The notes below the pieces were generated by a model. That model saw nothing but the letters and a program-made list of their open reading frames with translations. It made no database searches and was not told the origin of the DNA. Shown here piece after piece: positions 1 through 5,442 of a stretch of 9,991 nt of DNA. The translations under genes were made by a program, and so were the position numbers. How positions within the stretch are numbered: the first letter of the stretch is position 1; each line of letters begins with the position of its first letter. Source of the stretch: Bryobacterales bacterium (GTDB lineage Bacteria > Acidobacteriota > Terriglobia > Bryobacterales > Bryobacteraceae); the NCBI GenBank assembly GCA_003164075.1, contig PLRZ01000578.1, positions 247 to 10,237 of the forward strand. Reading direction: 5' to 3'.

Positions 1-537
1 CGGCGCGCCGGGCTCTTCGGGACGCTCTTCGATGGGATAGAGCAGGACGGGTTCGATGCGCATCTCGTCCTGATTGCGCACGAAGAGGGAGCGGAGGCGA
101 ACGGCGTAGCCGATGTAGAGAGTGAGCTGGGTCTGCTCGCGGCGCACCTTCTGGACGAGCTTCTTGACGGCGCGATCGGTGACCCAGAGGTCGTGGCCCG
201 GGCGGGCGAAGGGAAGCTCGCTCAGCGCCACATAGTCGCCGGTAGACGCGGCGGGGATGCTGATGCCGGAACCGCTCTCGCGCGACAGACACTCCAGGTA
301 ATAGCGGCAGAGGCTGGCCAGGAAGGTGCGCGGCGCGGGCGCGGCAGCGGAAGCCGCGGGCGAGGGAGTTCGGGCCCACCAGCGGTAGGAGTTGTCCTGA
401 GTGACTTCGCCGCTTTGCAGGCTATGGAGCGCGGCGACCACCTGCGAACGTTCGAGCCCCAGCTCGTCGGCGATCTGCTGCGCTTTTAGTCCCGGCTTCC
501 GGGCGAGAAGCTGCTGGATTGGGTCCACGGGGCTCAT
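1..537 (-). CDS. N-terminal part of a large protein with a winged-helix-like start (partial)
   Basis: The reading frame is open from ATG at 537 to the window edge, giving 179 residues and no stop, so the gene continues to the left. Residues about 5-50 look like a small helix-turn-helix or winged-helix unit: a helix with IQQLLARKPGL, then QQIADELGLERSQVVAALHSL, then a wing-like stretch ending in YRWW. A low-complexity Pro/Ala linker follows at about 55-70. Next comes a segment with RYYLECLSRESG (about 80-91) and a basic stretch AVKKLVQKVRREQTQLTLYI. The last segment resembles, from memory, the N-termini of long superfamily I helicase/ATPase proteins of myxobacteria and acidobacteria. No Walker motif lies inside the window, so that function is only a guess. 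The upstream neighbour is the DUF433/DUF5615 pair on the same strand, with a 54-bp gap. Coding is well supported by continuous frame and high GC3; function is not. Confidence 0.75.
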   Translation of the reverse strand, partial: MSPVDPIQQLLARKPGLKAQQIADELGLERSQVVAALHSLQSGEVTQDNSYRWWARTPSPAASAAAPAPRTFLASLCRYYLECLSRESGSGISIPAASTGDYVALSELPFARPGHDLWVTDRAVKKLVQKVRREQTQLTLYIGYAVRLRSLFVRNQDEMRIEPVLLYPIEERPEEPGAP

Positions 538-591
538 CGAATTCTTACAGTAGCGCAGGCGGGGGGTGGGAGGGGGATCGGGGGGCCGGGT

Positions 592-945
592 TCAGAGGGC
601 GTCCCTTCGGCGTTTCGGCGGCAGCGGGATTTCGATGAACTCATAACTTCCCGGTGTTGCCGCGTCGACTGTGGCCGCAATCGCCGCTCCGTGATCGCGC
701 ACCACGGGCCAGATATTGGACCCGAGCACGACCAAGGCTAGCTTGCGGCCCGTCAGATTCTGCTGGTGCCGGATGTTCTGATCGGACGTGATCATCACGT
801 CGAACCCCGACTCTTCCGCCGCCTTGAGGAGTTCGCCGTTTTCAAGCTGAGGATGCCACTGCATCTCGATGAAGGTGCGCACCTCATGTTTGGACAGGAA
901 GCGCCGTACGCCGACCGGGACGTTCTTGTCAAATATGATGCGCAA
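592..945 (-). CDS. DUF5615 PIN-like toxin, partner of the DUF433 protein
   Basis: This is a 117-residue protein of the DUF5615 type, a PIN-like nuclease fold usually found as the toxin half of a TA pair (VapC45-like). The sequence shows the expected first acidic site in IIFDKNVP (D6), a helix with NGELLKAA (E38), and the second acidic site in MITSDQNI (D55). These are where PIN-like proteins place metal-binding residues. The start is TTG at 945, inside the end of the DUF433 gene, giving a 17-bp overlap. I see no clear ribosome site, so translation is probably coupled to the upstream antitoxin. The basic tail (PPKRRRD) is unremarkable. Expected action is RNA cleavage when freed from its partner; that is family knowledge and cannot be read from this sequence. 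Confidence 0.85.
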   Translation of the reverse strand: MRIIFDKNVPVGVRRFLSKHEVRTFIEMQWHPQLENGELLKAAEESGFDVMITSDQNIRHQQNLTGRKLALVVLGSNIWPVVRDHGAAIAATVDAATPGSYEFIEIPLPPKRRRDAL

Positions 946-1165
946 TGCGGTGGCTCTTGGCGTATGTCAAAATCGCGTCGATAAGATCCGGCGGAATCTC
1001 GAACTGCTCTACGATTTCGGCGACGCTCAGGCCGTAGTCGAAGTTATCGACAATCGCGCTGACCGGCATCCGTGTGGCGCGCAGCACAGGAGCGCCGCTT
1101 TGGACTCCGGGCTTGACTTCGACGAGCGGGCATTCCGACCAGTCGATACTTTCGTTGATGGCCAT
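929..1165 (-). CDS. DUF433 antitoxin-like DNA-binding protein
   Basis: A 78-residue protein matching DUF433, the small HTH-containing family that pairs with DUF5615 toxins. Visible family marks are PGVQSGAPVLRATRMPVSAIVDNF (the 'G.P...GTRIPV' type segment, residues about 19-42) and the helical part GLSVAEIVEQFEIPPDLIDAIL (about 45-66). The start is ATG at 1165, preceded by a good ribosome site GGGAGGA six bases upstream. It is the first gene of a two-gene operon with the DUF5615 toxin, the usual antitoxin-first order. DUF433 proteins are thought to bind the toxin and repress their own promoter; no clear operator is visible upstream. VapB45-type (Rv2018-like) is the closest named relative I would suggest. 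Confidence 0.87.
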   Translation of the reverse strand: MAINESIDWSECPLVEVKPGVQSGAPVLRATRMPVSAIVDNFDYGLSVAEIVEQFEIPPDLIDAILTYAKSHRIAHHI

Positions 1166-1355
1166 TGGCGGTCCTCCCTGCCACTATGATTCCATATTCT
1201 GTGCCCGCAAGCTACGCCTTGCCCCGGCGCCTTTTACTCCCCGGGCCTCTTCGTAGTGAAGGCGTACCGCGGTTCGTGCTCGTTATCGGGCCGCGCGACA
1301 CTCTACCGGGCACCTATCCACTGCGAGACACACCCGCAAAGAGAGAGAATGATAG

Positions 1356-1490
1356 GAAGAACTCGGCGTCTTCGCCCGCCGAAAGCCGTCCGAGTGCCCC
1401 AACTACATTTCCAAAGACGTGATTGAGGACTTGCGCGAGAAATTTCCGGGCTTGAACTGGGGCGAGGATCGGCCTCAACCTGAATCTTGA
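1356..1490 (+). pseudogene. Coding-like remnant of unknown family
   Basis: One plus frame of 44 codons, opened by two stops (TGA TAG at 1350-1355) and closed by TGA at 1488-1490, has strongly GC-rich third positions and a protein-like composition: EELGVFARRKPSECPNY, then ISKDVIEDLREKFPGLNWG. It has no start codon with a ribosome site. It reads like the C-terminal end of a small protein whose front was lost. I do not recognise the family. The inverted antitoxin tail begins inside its 3' end in another frame. Confidence 0.3.
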
Positions 1491-1754
1491 CCGCGACAGA
1501 GACGCCGGACGGGGTATCGAATTGTCCGCGTGGCCGCGTAGCGGAGCGAAGAGTTCAACCATGTTTCTGGCGGCAGGCGCAGAATGCGCGGACGGAAGAT
1601 CTACCGCCTCTTCAAGTAATGTCGCGGCATTCGGCTGAATTGGCCTCCCACGCAAAGCCACCCGACGGGCGATTTCTGCCTCAACTTGCAGCCGGACGTC
1701 AACAGTGACTGTCAGGAGCACCCTCCAAAGCTCTACGGTACCGCCTCCCTTCAT
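1475..1754 (-). pseudogene. Decayed antitoxin gene with an inverted 3' segment
   Basis: From about 1721 down to 1536 the minus strand encodes an antitoxin-like head: LTVTVDVRLQVEAEIARR, then AATLLEEAVDLP, then NMVELFAPLRG. This resembles small antitoxins encoded next to PIN toxins (start domain, 'LLEEAV' helix, 'VELFAPLRG' linker). The expected tail (of the kind GLN...ERD.D.GR.IEL) is absent downstream on the minus strand. It is present on the plus strand at 1471-1527 as GLNLNLDRDRDAGRGIEL, directly abutting the head. The segment 1475-1531 lies between two GGCC sites (1471-1474 and 1532-1535). Flipping it restores one continuous frame: ...APLRG-LNLNLDRDRD... No start codon with good spacing is left and no toxin follows, so I call it a pseudogene. 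Family assignment is from memory of related proteins. Confidence 0.5.
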
Positions 1755-1810
1755 TCCTAGCTGCTAGCGTTTGCCGCTTTGCGTTAAATGGGCGGCGGTA
1801 GTATGCTTGA

Positions 1811-2092
1811 ATGGTGATCCGAACGTTCCTGGAAAAGGAGACCGAGAAGGTCTTCCGGCGCGAGTTCAGCCGCAAATTCCATCGGATTGCCACGGTGGCA
1901 AAGCGAAAGCTGGATCAAGTTCATGCGGCGTCGTCACTTTCCGATCTGAAGGCCATTCCGGGGAATCGTCTGGAGGCTCTGGCAGGGAATCGGTTGGGAC
2001 AACACAGCATTCGGGTCAACGATCAGTGGAGGATCTGTTTCATCTGGAGAGAACCGGATGCCTTTGCTGTCGGGATTGCGGACTATCATTGA
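1811..2092 (+). CDS. higB: HigB-type toxin (RelE/ParE superfamily mRNA interferase)
   Basis: A 93-residue protein with the HigB pattern: an N-terminal helix pair (TEKVFRREFSRKF...IATVAKRKLDQV), a middle segment LKAIPGNRLEAL, and the C-terminal beta-sheet GQHSIRVNDQWRICFIW ending in IADYH. HigB toxins cut mRNA on the ribosome. The length is typical (about 92). The ATG at 1811 has no convincing ribosome site. A possible -10 (TAGTAT, 1799-1804) sits so close that a leaderless transcript is possible. The gene is first in a toxin-first operon with higA 12 bp downstream, as usual for higBA. No disruption is visible, so the toxin looks functional. Confidence 0.93.
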   Translation: MVIRTFLEKETEKVFRREFSRKFHRIATVAKRKLDQVHAASSLSDLKAIPGNRLEALAGNRLGQHSIRVNDQWRICFIWREPDAFAVGIADYH

Positions 2093-2104
2093 GGATGCGT
2101 TCTA

Positions 2105-2413
2105 ATGGCTAAGAGAAACAAGATCATGGGCCCGATTCATCCGGGGGAAACCCTCCGCGAAGATTTTCTGAAGCCGCTTGGACTGACGGCTAACAGGCTG
2201 GCGATGGAATTGATGGTGCCGGTAACTCGGGTAAACGATATTGCTCGCGGCAAGCGTGCGATTACCGCCGACACCGCTCTGCGTTTAGCCCGCTACTTCG
2301 GCACCACACCACAATTCTGGATGAATCTTCAGGCGAATTACGAACTCGAATTGGCGGAGGATGCCCGCGGCCGCGAAATCGCCGATCGAATCAGGCCACA
2401 TCGGGCCGCGTGA
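2105..2413 (+). CDS. higA: HigA-type antitoxin (Xre-family HTH)
   Basis: A 102-residue antitoxin of the HigA family. It begins with the diagnostic IHPGETLREDFLKPLGLT, followed by the helix-turn-helix NRLAMELMVPVTRVNDIARGK (about residues 30-50), then the family hallmark DTALRLARYFGTTPQFWMNLQ. It neutralises HigB and normally represses the higBA promoter. The ATG at 2105 has a GAGGA ribosome site at 2091-2095 that begins inside the higB stop codon, tying its expression to the toxin. The stop (2411-2413) is followed after 10 bp by the next RHH gene, so the three genes probably share a transcript. Confidence 0.95.
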   Translation: MAKRNKIMGPIHPGETLREDFLKPLGLTANRLAMELMVPVTRVNDIARGKRAITADTALRLARYFGTTPQFWMNLQANYELELAEDARGREIADRIRPHRAA

Positions 2414-2423
2414 CCGCGATACC

Positions 2424-2684
2424 ATGATGGAGAAGGCTCTGACCATCACGCTTACACCCGACCAGCAACGAGCTGTCCAGGGGGCTATTCGTGCCGGTCT
2501 GGTGCGGTCAGCGGACGAATTCACTGAGAGGGCGATTGGAACGTTGCCCCGGCGGGAAGGTGAATTCGATGCGGAAAAGGGCCGCCAGGCAGTCACCCGG
2601 ATTCGTGGACTCCGTAAGGGTGTTTGGCTCGATCGTCAAGGTATGTCCATCCGGGAACTGGCGCATATCGGGCACAAATACTGA
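2424..2684 (+). CDS. RHH (ParD/CopG-like) antitoxin without an adjacent toxin
   Basis: I take ATG 2424 (86 residues) because an earlier in-frame ATG at 2361 would overlap higA by 53 bp. The N-terminus ITLTPDQQRAVQGAIRAG, then SADEFTERAIGTL, matches the ribbon-helix-helix layout of ParD-like antitoxins: a strand then two helices. The C-terminus GMSIRELAHIGHKY matches the toxin-contacting tail seen in antitoxins that end in 'IRELI.EGR.'. Its usual partner would be a PIN or ParE-type toxin immediately downstream, but the next gene runs the other way and ends 20 bp away, so no toxin is present. It lies 10 bp after higA. Either the toxin was deleted, or this gene now acts with higBA as a third component. 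Coding is likely; the role is open. Confidence 0.8.
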   Translation: MMEKALTITLTPDQQRAVQGAIRAGLVRSADEFTERAIGTLPRREGEFDAEKGRQAVTRIRGLRKGVWLDRQGMSIRELAHIGHKY

Positions 2685-2704
2685 GACCGCCTTCTCCGCT
2701 TCCG

Positions 2705-2947
2705 TCACAACCGCTTTCCTCGCGCCGGCTGGCCAGCCAGCAGAAACGTGCTTGGATACTGGCCGGCGCCACAGAGCTTGAAAGTGCCGAAATCCTTGTA
2801 CCAATCTCCGTCCGGCACGTCAGGGTCGTGGCTTTTCCACTCGGCGAGTTCGAATAAATCCTGCTCGGAAACCTGCCGCTCGCGCGCGCGATCGCGCAGA
2901 TGAGCCCACTTTTGTCTCGGCAGCCGCTCCCATTGAATCTTGGGCAT
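2705..2947 (-). CDS. 80-aa protein of unknown function, coupled to an RHH gene
   Basis: An 80-residue soluble protein that I cannot assign to a named family. Its front half is charged and probably helical (IQWERLPRQKWAHLRDRARE, then SEQDLFELAEWK). Its second half is turn-rich and aromatic (DPDVPDGDWYKDFG, then TFKLCGAGQYPSTFLL) and ends in QPARGKRL. The pattern LCG.G.YPSTFLL.GQ looks conserved-family in style, with one cysteine (C59) and no metal-binding set. The ATG at 2947 shares one base with the stop of the upstream RHH gene (TGATG), which implies translational coupling and equal dosage. Size, basic character and pairing suggest the toxin or effector half of a TA-like module, but no nuclease, kinase or acetyltransferase motif is visible. 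It could instead be a co-regulator. Confidence 0.75.
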   Translation of the reverse strand: MPKIQWERLPRQKWAHLRDRARERQVSEQDLFELAEWKSHDPDVPDGDWYKDFGTFKLCGAGQYPSTFLLAGQPARGKRL

Positions 2948-3264
2948 CAGCGCCCCAGAATCAATGTGCGGAATTCATCCACCAGACGATCCTGTTGGCC
3001 GGGGTCGTCGTTTGCCAAATTATCTTTCAGCTTCCCGAAGAACTCGCGCTTGCGAGCCTCGTGGCCATCGAGACCCAGGCGTACCAATGCGGCGATCGCT
3101 TTACTCATGCTGGCGTCGACGGTGCGAGCGTAACGCTCCACTTGACTGGCGAGGCTCGGAGCCAGTCCGACTGTGTACCGGGATTCGAGTTTGCCACGGG
3201 TTTTCTTCTTGGATCCCGCCCCCCCTTGCAGCGCCCGTTTGGTAGTCGTCTCGCGATGAGGCAT
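2947..3264 (-). CDS. RHH-type DNA-binding protein, likely antitoxin or repressor
   Basis: A 105-residue protein with a basic, probably disordered N-terminus (about 1-25, rich in R/K/T/G). A ribbon-helix-helix segment follows: strand KLESRYTVGLAPS (25-37), helix LASQVERYARTVD (38-50), helix SMSKAIAALVRLGL (52-65). The rest (66-105) is charged and helical, DGHEARKREFFGKLKDNL then RLVDEFRTLILG, and could be the partner-binding tail. The ATG at 3264 lies in the centre of an inverted repeat (3255-3272), as expected if the protein represses its own gene. A TATGAT box at 3275-3270 is so close that the transcript may be leaderless. It is the first gene of an operon with the 80-aa protein. RHH fold is inferred from pattern; partner and role are unproven. 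Confidence 0.78.
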   Translation of the reverse strand: MPHRETTTKRALQGGAGSKKKTRGKLESRYTVGLAPSLASQVERYARTVDASMSKAIAALVRLGLDGHEARKREFFGKLKDNLANDDPGQQDRLVDEFRTLILGR

Positions 3265-3303
3265 ACCTCATCATAATGCCTCAGGCTGATGCAATGCACC
3301 TCA
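3255..3303 (-). promoter_or_regulatory. Likely operator of the RHH gene pair
   Basis: A perfect 7-bp inverted repeat, GATGAGG (3255-3261) and CCTCATC (3266-3272), encloses the start codon of the RHH gene. The half-site CCTCA recurs at 3279-3283 and 3299-3303 in the same direction. A TATGAT hexamer (minus strand, 3275-3270) overlaps the site. RHH repressors typically bind such short repeated half-sites, so autoregulation is a reasonable inference. Confidence 0.5.
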
Positions 3304-3741
3304 CTCCGACCGCAACGCCCGCATGGGATCCACTCGGGAAGCGCGATTGGCCGGAATCAGCCCGGCAATCAGCGCACAGCCCAACAGCAGCGCGATCGCC
3401 CCGCCAAGTACCACCGGATCGCTGATCTTCACTCCGTACACCTGGCTCTCCAACAGTCGCGCCGCCATCAGTGCCGCGGGAACGCCAATGGCCACCGCGA
3501 CCCCGATTTGCAGCAACGCGCCGCGAAGCACCATCGCCACCACCTTGCCTCGCGAAACTCCCAGCGCCGCATGAATGCCGATCTCGCCGGTCCGCTGCGC
3601 TACCGCGTACGTCGTGACGGCATACAATCCCAGACACGCCAGCGCCAACGCCAGGATGCCGAAAATCTGCGCCAGCCGCGCGATGAGACGCTCGCGCGTG
3701 AAATTCCGTCTCAACTGATCGCCGAGAGTCGCGAGCCCGAT
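3301..3741 (-). pseudogene. C-terminal fragment of a MacB/FtsX-type ABC permease
   Basis: Only about 145 residues of a protein family that is normally around 400 aa (MacB) to 800-900 aa (acidobacterial permeases) are present. The fragment starts after an in-frame TAG at 3742-3744 and runs LATLGDQLRRNFTRERLIAR, a first membrane helix (IFGILALALACLGLYAVTTY), then the hallmark AQRTGEIGIHAALGVSRGKV. The second and third helices follow, and it closes with PANRASRVDPMRALRSE and a proper stop at 3301-3303. The end therefore is intact and the front is missing. A short patch just upstream in another frame (VFQVRNEARD, about 3774-3745) resembles the segment that normally precedes, hinting at a small deletion or frameshift as well. 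An internal TTG (3714) could serve as a start, but a 137-aa stub with three helices is unlikely to function. Confidence 0.8.
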
Positions 3742-3934
3742 CTATCGCGCGCCTCATTCCGCACCTGGAAAACCTCGCATCCGACCCTTGTTCGCCTGGC
3801 GCGAAGAAACTCAGGAGTGGCGATGGCGAGTGGCGCATTCGTGATCGACGACGCTGAATTGCTGGTGGAAGCAACCCGAATCCGCCCCCGAAGCGAGGCA
3901 CACAAACAATGGTCGCACCGGCTACCCGTGGCGC

Positions 3935-4339
3935 CTACACGAAAGGATTGCGAATTGTCAGGCCCTCTATTACCTGGCCGTCCTTCATGTCTTCCGAGTA
4001 AAGCGTACCGCAATGCGCTTCCAGCGCGGCAGCAATCGCCAACGAATCGTAAATGCGATATCCGTAGCGGCCTGCAATCCGTAGCGCTGCCTCGTGCGTT
4101 TGCACGGTCAGCGGAACCGGAGACGGGCATAGCGCGCGAATCACGCTCAGCGCCTCCAGAACTTCCCTCCAGGGCATGGCCAGCTTACGCACCGCTACAT
4201 TGACGAACTCGTTGAGGTTCTGCACGCCGACGGCGCCGCCCCGCGCGAGCAACCGCTCGGCGATCTCTGCCCTCGGATCGTCCTTGGCAAACGCATAGAG
4301 GAGCACGTTGGTGTCGAAGAACCACGTGTCACCTTTCAT
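3935..4339 (-). CDS. vapC: VapC-type PIN-domain ribonuclease toxin
   Basis: A 134-residue PIN-domain protein, complete. The four acidic positions of the active site are all visible: D9 in FFDTNVLLYAF, E44 in NLNEFVNVA, D98 in RIYDSLAIAAAL and D117 in LYSEDMKDGQ. The C-terminal GLTIRNPF is typical of this VapC branch. Such toxins cut tRNA or rRNA using bound magnesium; the exact target cannot be read here. The ATG at 4339 overlaps the end of the AbrB-type antitoxin gene by 11 bp, the usual antitoxin-first coupled arrangement. The module looks intact and active. The 190 bp downstream hold only permease debris. Confidence 0.93.
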   Translation of the reverse strand: MKGDTWFFDTNVLLYAFAKDDPRAEIAERLLARGGAVGVQNLNEFVNVAVRKLAMPWREVLEALSVIRALCPSPVPLTVQTHEAALRIAGRYGYRIYDSLAIAAALEAHCGTLYSEDMKDGQVIEGLTIRNPFV

Positions 4340-4559
4340 TCGCTTCCCGACGGTCCCACCGGAATCCCGGGGGCAATGGACGCCGCAAACGCCGCATGCG
4401 CTCTATCGCCTTCTCGCCGCTGCGGTCGCGAACCACGCCAAATTCCCGTCTGTCGAGGACCCGAATCTCGATCTGGTCACCCTCTTTGAGGGCCAGGCTT
4501 TCGACTACCGCGGAAGGAAGTCTCACCGCCAAACTGTTTCCCCATTTTGCCACGCGCAT
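4329..4559 (-). CDS. vapB: AbrB/MazE-type antitoxin of the VapC toxin
   Basis: A 76-residue SpoVT/AbrB-fold protein. Its swapped-hairpin DNA-binding domain is at residues 1-45: MRVAKWGNSLAVRLPSAVV, then LALKEGDQIEIRVLDRREF. The tail (RSGEKAIERMRRLRRPLP..FRWDRREANER) is charged and probably covers the toxin active site. The 'KWGNSLAVRLP' start is diagnostic for antitoxins of PIN toxins. The ATG at 4559 lies one base from a 25-bp inverted repeat (4561-4585), a convincing site for autorepression. It is divergent from the methyltransferase gene, whose start is 31 bp away, so the two share a control region. Confidence 0.93.
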   Translation of the reverse strand: MRVAKWGNSLAVRLPSAVVESLALKEGDQIEIRVLDRREFGVVRDRSGEKAIERMRRLRRPLPPGFRWDRREANER

Positions 4560-4560
4560 A

Positions 4561-4585
4561 AGATATACACTCTTATTGTATATCT
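4561..4585. promoter_or_regulatory. 25-bp inverted repeat, operator between vapB and the methyltransferase
   Basis: AGATATACA (4561-4569) and TGTATATCT (4577-4585) form perfect 9-bp arms around a 7-base centre. On the minus strand the repeat contains TACAAT (4580-4575), a good -10 for vapBC. On the plus strand TTGCCA (4547-4552) and TCTTAT (4571-4576), 18 bp apart, could form the methyltransferase promoter. A repressor bound here would block both. AT-rich palindromes of this kind are usual targets of AbrB-fold antitoxins. Confidence 0.7.
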
Positions 4586-4590
4586 CTCTT

Positions 4591-5202
4591 ATGCCCGGCC
4601 TTCACGACCAATTCGGCCCCATCGATATCTACCTGTTCGACCAGCTCCTGCGCGGCCGCATCCGGCCCGGCATGCGCGTGCTCGACGCGGGGTGCGGCTC
4701 GGGCCGCAATCTCGTCTATCTTCTGCGAGAGGGCTACGAAGTCTTCGGCGCGGACTCCGATCCGCGGGCGATCGCCGAAGCACGCCGGCTGGCGGCGGCT
4801 CTCGCCCCGCGCCTGCCCGCGGAGAACTTTCGCGTGGAAAGTATCGAGCGGATGTCCTTCCCCGAAGCCTTCGCCGATGTGGTGCTCGCGAGCGCGGTGC
4901 TCCACTTCGCTCGCCACGACGACCAGTTTCGAGCCATGCTGCACGGCGCCTGGCGAACCCTCAAACCCGGCGGACTGCTCTTCTGCCGGCTGGCGTCCTC
5001 CATCGGAATGGAGGGCCGTTTCCAGCCGATCGAAGGCCGCCGATTCCGTTTGCTCGACGGATCGGAGCGCTATCTGGTGGATGAGGCGCTCCTGCTGAGG
5101 CTCACCGCGGAACTGGGTGGCCAGTTGGTGGACCCGCTCAAGACGACGGTGGTGCAGGGCCAACGCTGTATGACTACGTGGGTGGTACGTTCTGCCAGGT
5201 GA
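4591..5202 (+). CDS. Class I SAM-dependent methyltransferase
   Basis: A 203-residue class I (Rossmann-fold) methyltransferase. The SAM-binding motif I is VLDAGCGSGRNL (residues 30-41). The acidic end of strand 2 is VFGADSDP (D55/D57). A motif IV-like segment is FADVVLASAVLHFARH, and the post-motif WRTLKPGGLLFCRLAS is the common 'LKPGG' loop. The substrate is unknown; the fold alone does not tell. I choose ATG 4591 because protein homology begins just after it and the longer frame upstream would be antisense to vapB. No purine-rich ribosome site precedes the ATG, only a pyrimidine run, so initiation is leaderless or uses a non-standard site. Its promoter overlaps the vapB operator, so it may respond to VapBC. 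Its codon use is like that of the housekeeping genes. Confidence 0.9.
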   Translation: MPGLHDQFGPIDIYLFDQLLRGRIRPGMRVLDAGCGSGRNLVYLLREGYEVFGADSDPRAIAEARRLAAALAPRLPAENFRVESIERMSFPEAFADVVLASAVLHFARHDDQFRAMLHGAWRTLKPGGLLFCRLASSIGMEGRFQPIEGRRFRLLDGSERYLVDEALLLRLTAELGGQLVDPLKTTVVQGQRCMTTWVVRSAR

Positions 5203-5302
5203 GGCTCAACGACCACTTCCACGTGCCTGCCCTTAACCTTGTGCCGCCACGTCCCGGCTTCGGGTTGGGACATTCCTGCTAAGCCAGGCGGCGAGCTTCG
5301 GT

Positions 5303-5372
5303 GGGGCAGGGTTCAACCCTGCGGCGGACTTCAGTCCGCCCGCCAGGCGAGCGCAGGACTCCTCCCTGCCCC
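5303..5372. repeat. Branched REP-like palindromic element
   Basis: An outer 9-bp stem GGGGCAGGG (5303-5311) / CCCTGCCCC (5364-5372) encloses or competes with two adjacent hairpins: GCAGGGTT/AACCCTGC (5306-5322) and GGCGGACT/AGTCCGCC (5323-5340). The same GGGGCAGG core recurs in the repeat at 7034-7134, which suggests a dispersed genomic repeat family. Confidence 0.65.
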
Positions 5373-5384
5373 TTACCGAGCCGC

Positions 5385-5405
5385 GACCGCAAGGGAGCGG
5401 TCTTT
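5385..5405 (+). terminator. Possible terminator after the methyltransferase
   Basis: GACCGC (5385-5390), a 6-base loop, GCGGTC (5397-5402), then TTT. The stem is short and the T-run is weak. It may simply be part of the neighbouring repeat element, and it lies 180 bp after the gene. Confidence 0.35.
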
Positions 5406-5413
5406 CTCAATGA

Positions 5414-5442
5414 GCTGAGCCAAAATTCAAGCTGAGCCAAAA
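5414..5442. repeat. 12-bp tandem direct repeat
   Basis: GCTGAGCCAAAA occurs at 5414-5425 and 5431-5442, five bases apart, followed by ATGTCCGC. Short repeated motifs of this style occur at the ends of IS21-like elements, but no transposase is present. It could be a scar or a protein-binding site. Confidence 0.55.

Larger units (their letters stand above)
1166..1810. other. Gene-free stretch with decayed TA remnants
   Basis: No intact gene is supported here. The first part (1166-1355) shows nothing recognisable. The second part carries a plus-strand coding-like remnant (1356-1490) and a minus-strand antitoxin remnant (1475-1754), each described separately. The last 55 bases lead into higB. 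Confidence 0.6.

Noticed and set aside
193..489. 98-aa plus-strand open frame at the left edge
   Set aside because: It is antisense to the partial minus-strand gene, which is open across the whole 537 bases with better codon character and an HTH-like start.
1314..1754. Intact 146-aa minus-strand gene
   Set aside because: Only the first part resembles an antitoxin; the rest is antisense to a coding-like plus-strand remnant and matches the family only after the 57-bp segment is flipped.
3289..4203. 304-aa plus-strand open frame
   Set aside because: It runs antisense to the permease fragment and vapC, has a repetitive Gln/Arg/His-rich composition and no domain.
4308..5084. 258-aa plus-strand open frame over vapB and the methyltransferase
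   Set aside because: Arg/Pro/Ser-rich out-of-frame shadow of the methyltransferase; the SAM-binding motifs are in the other frame.
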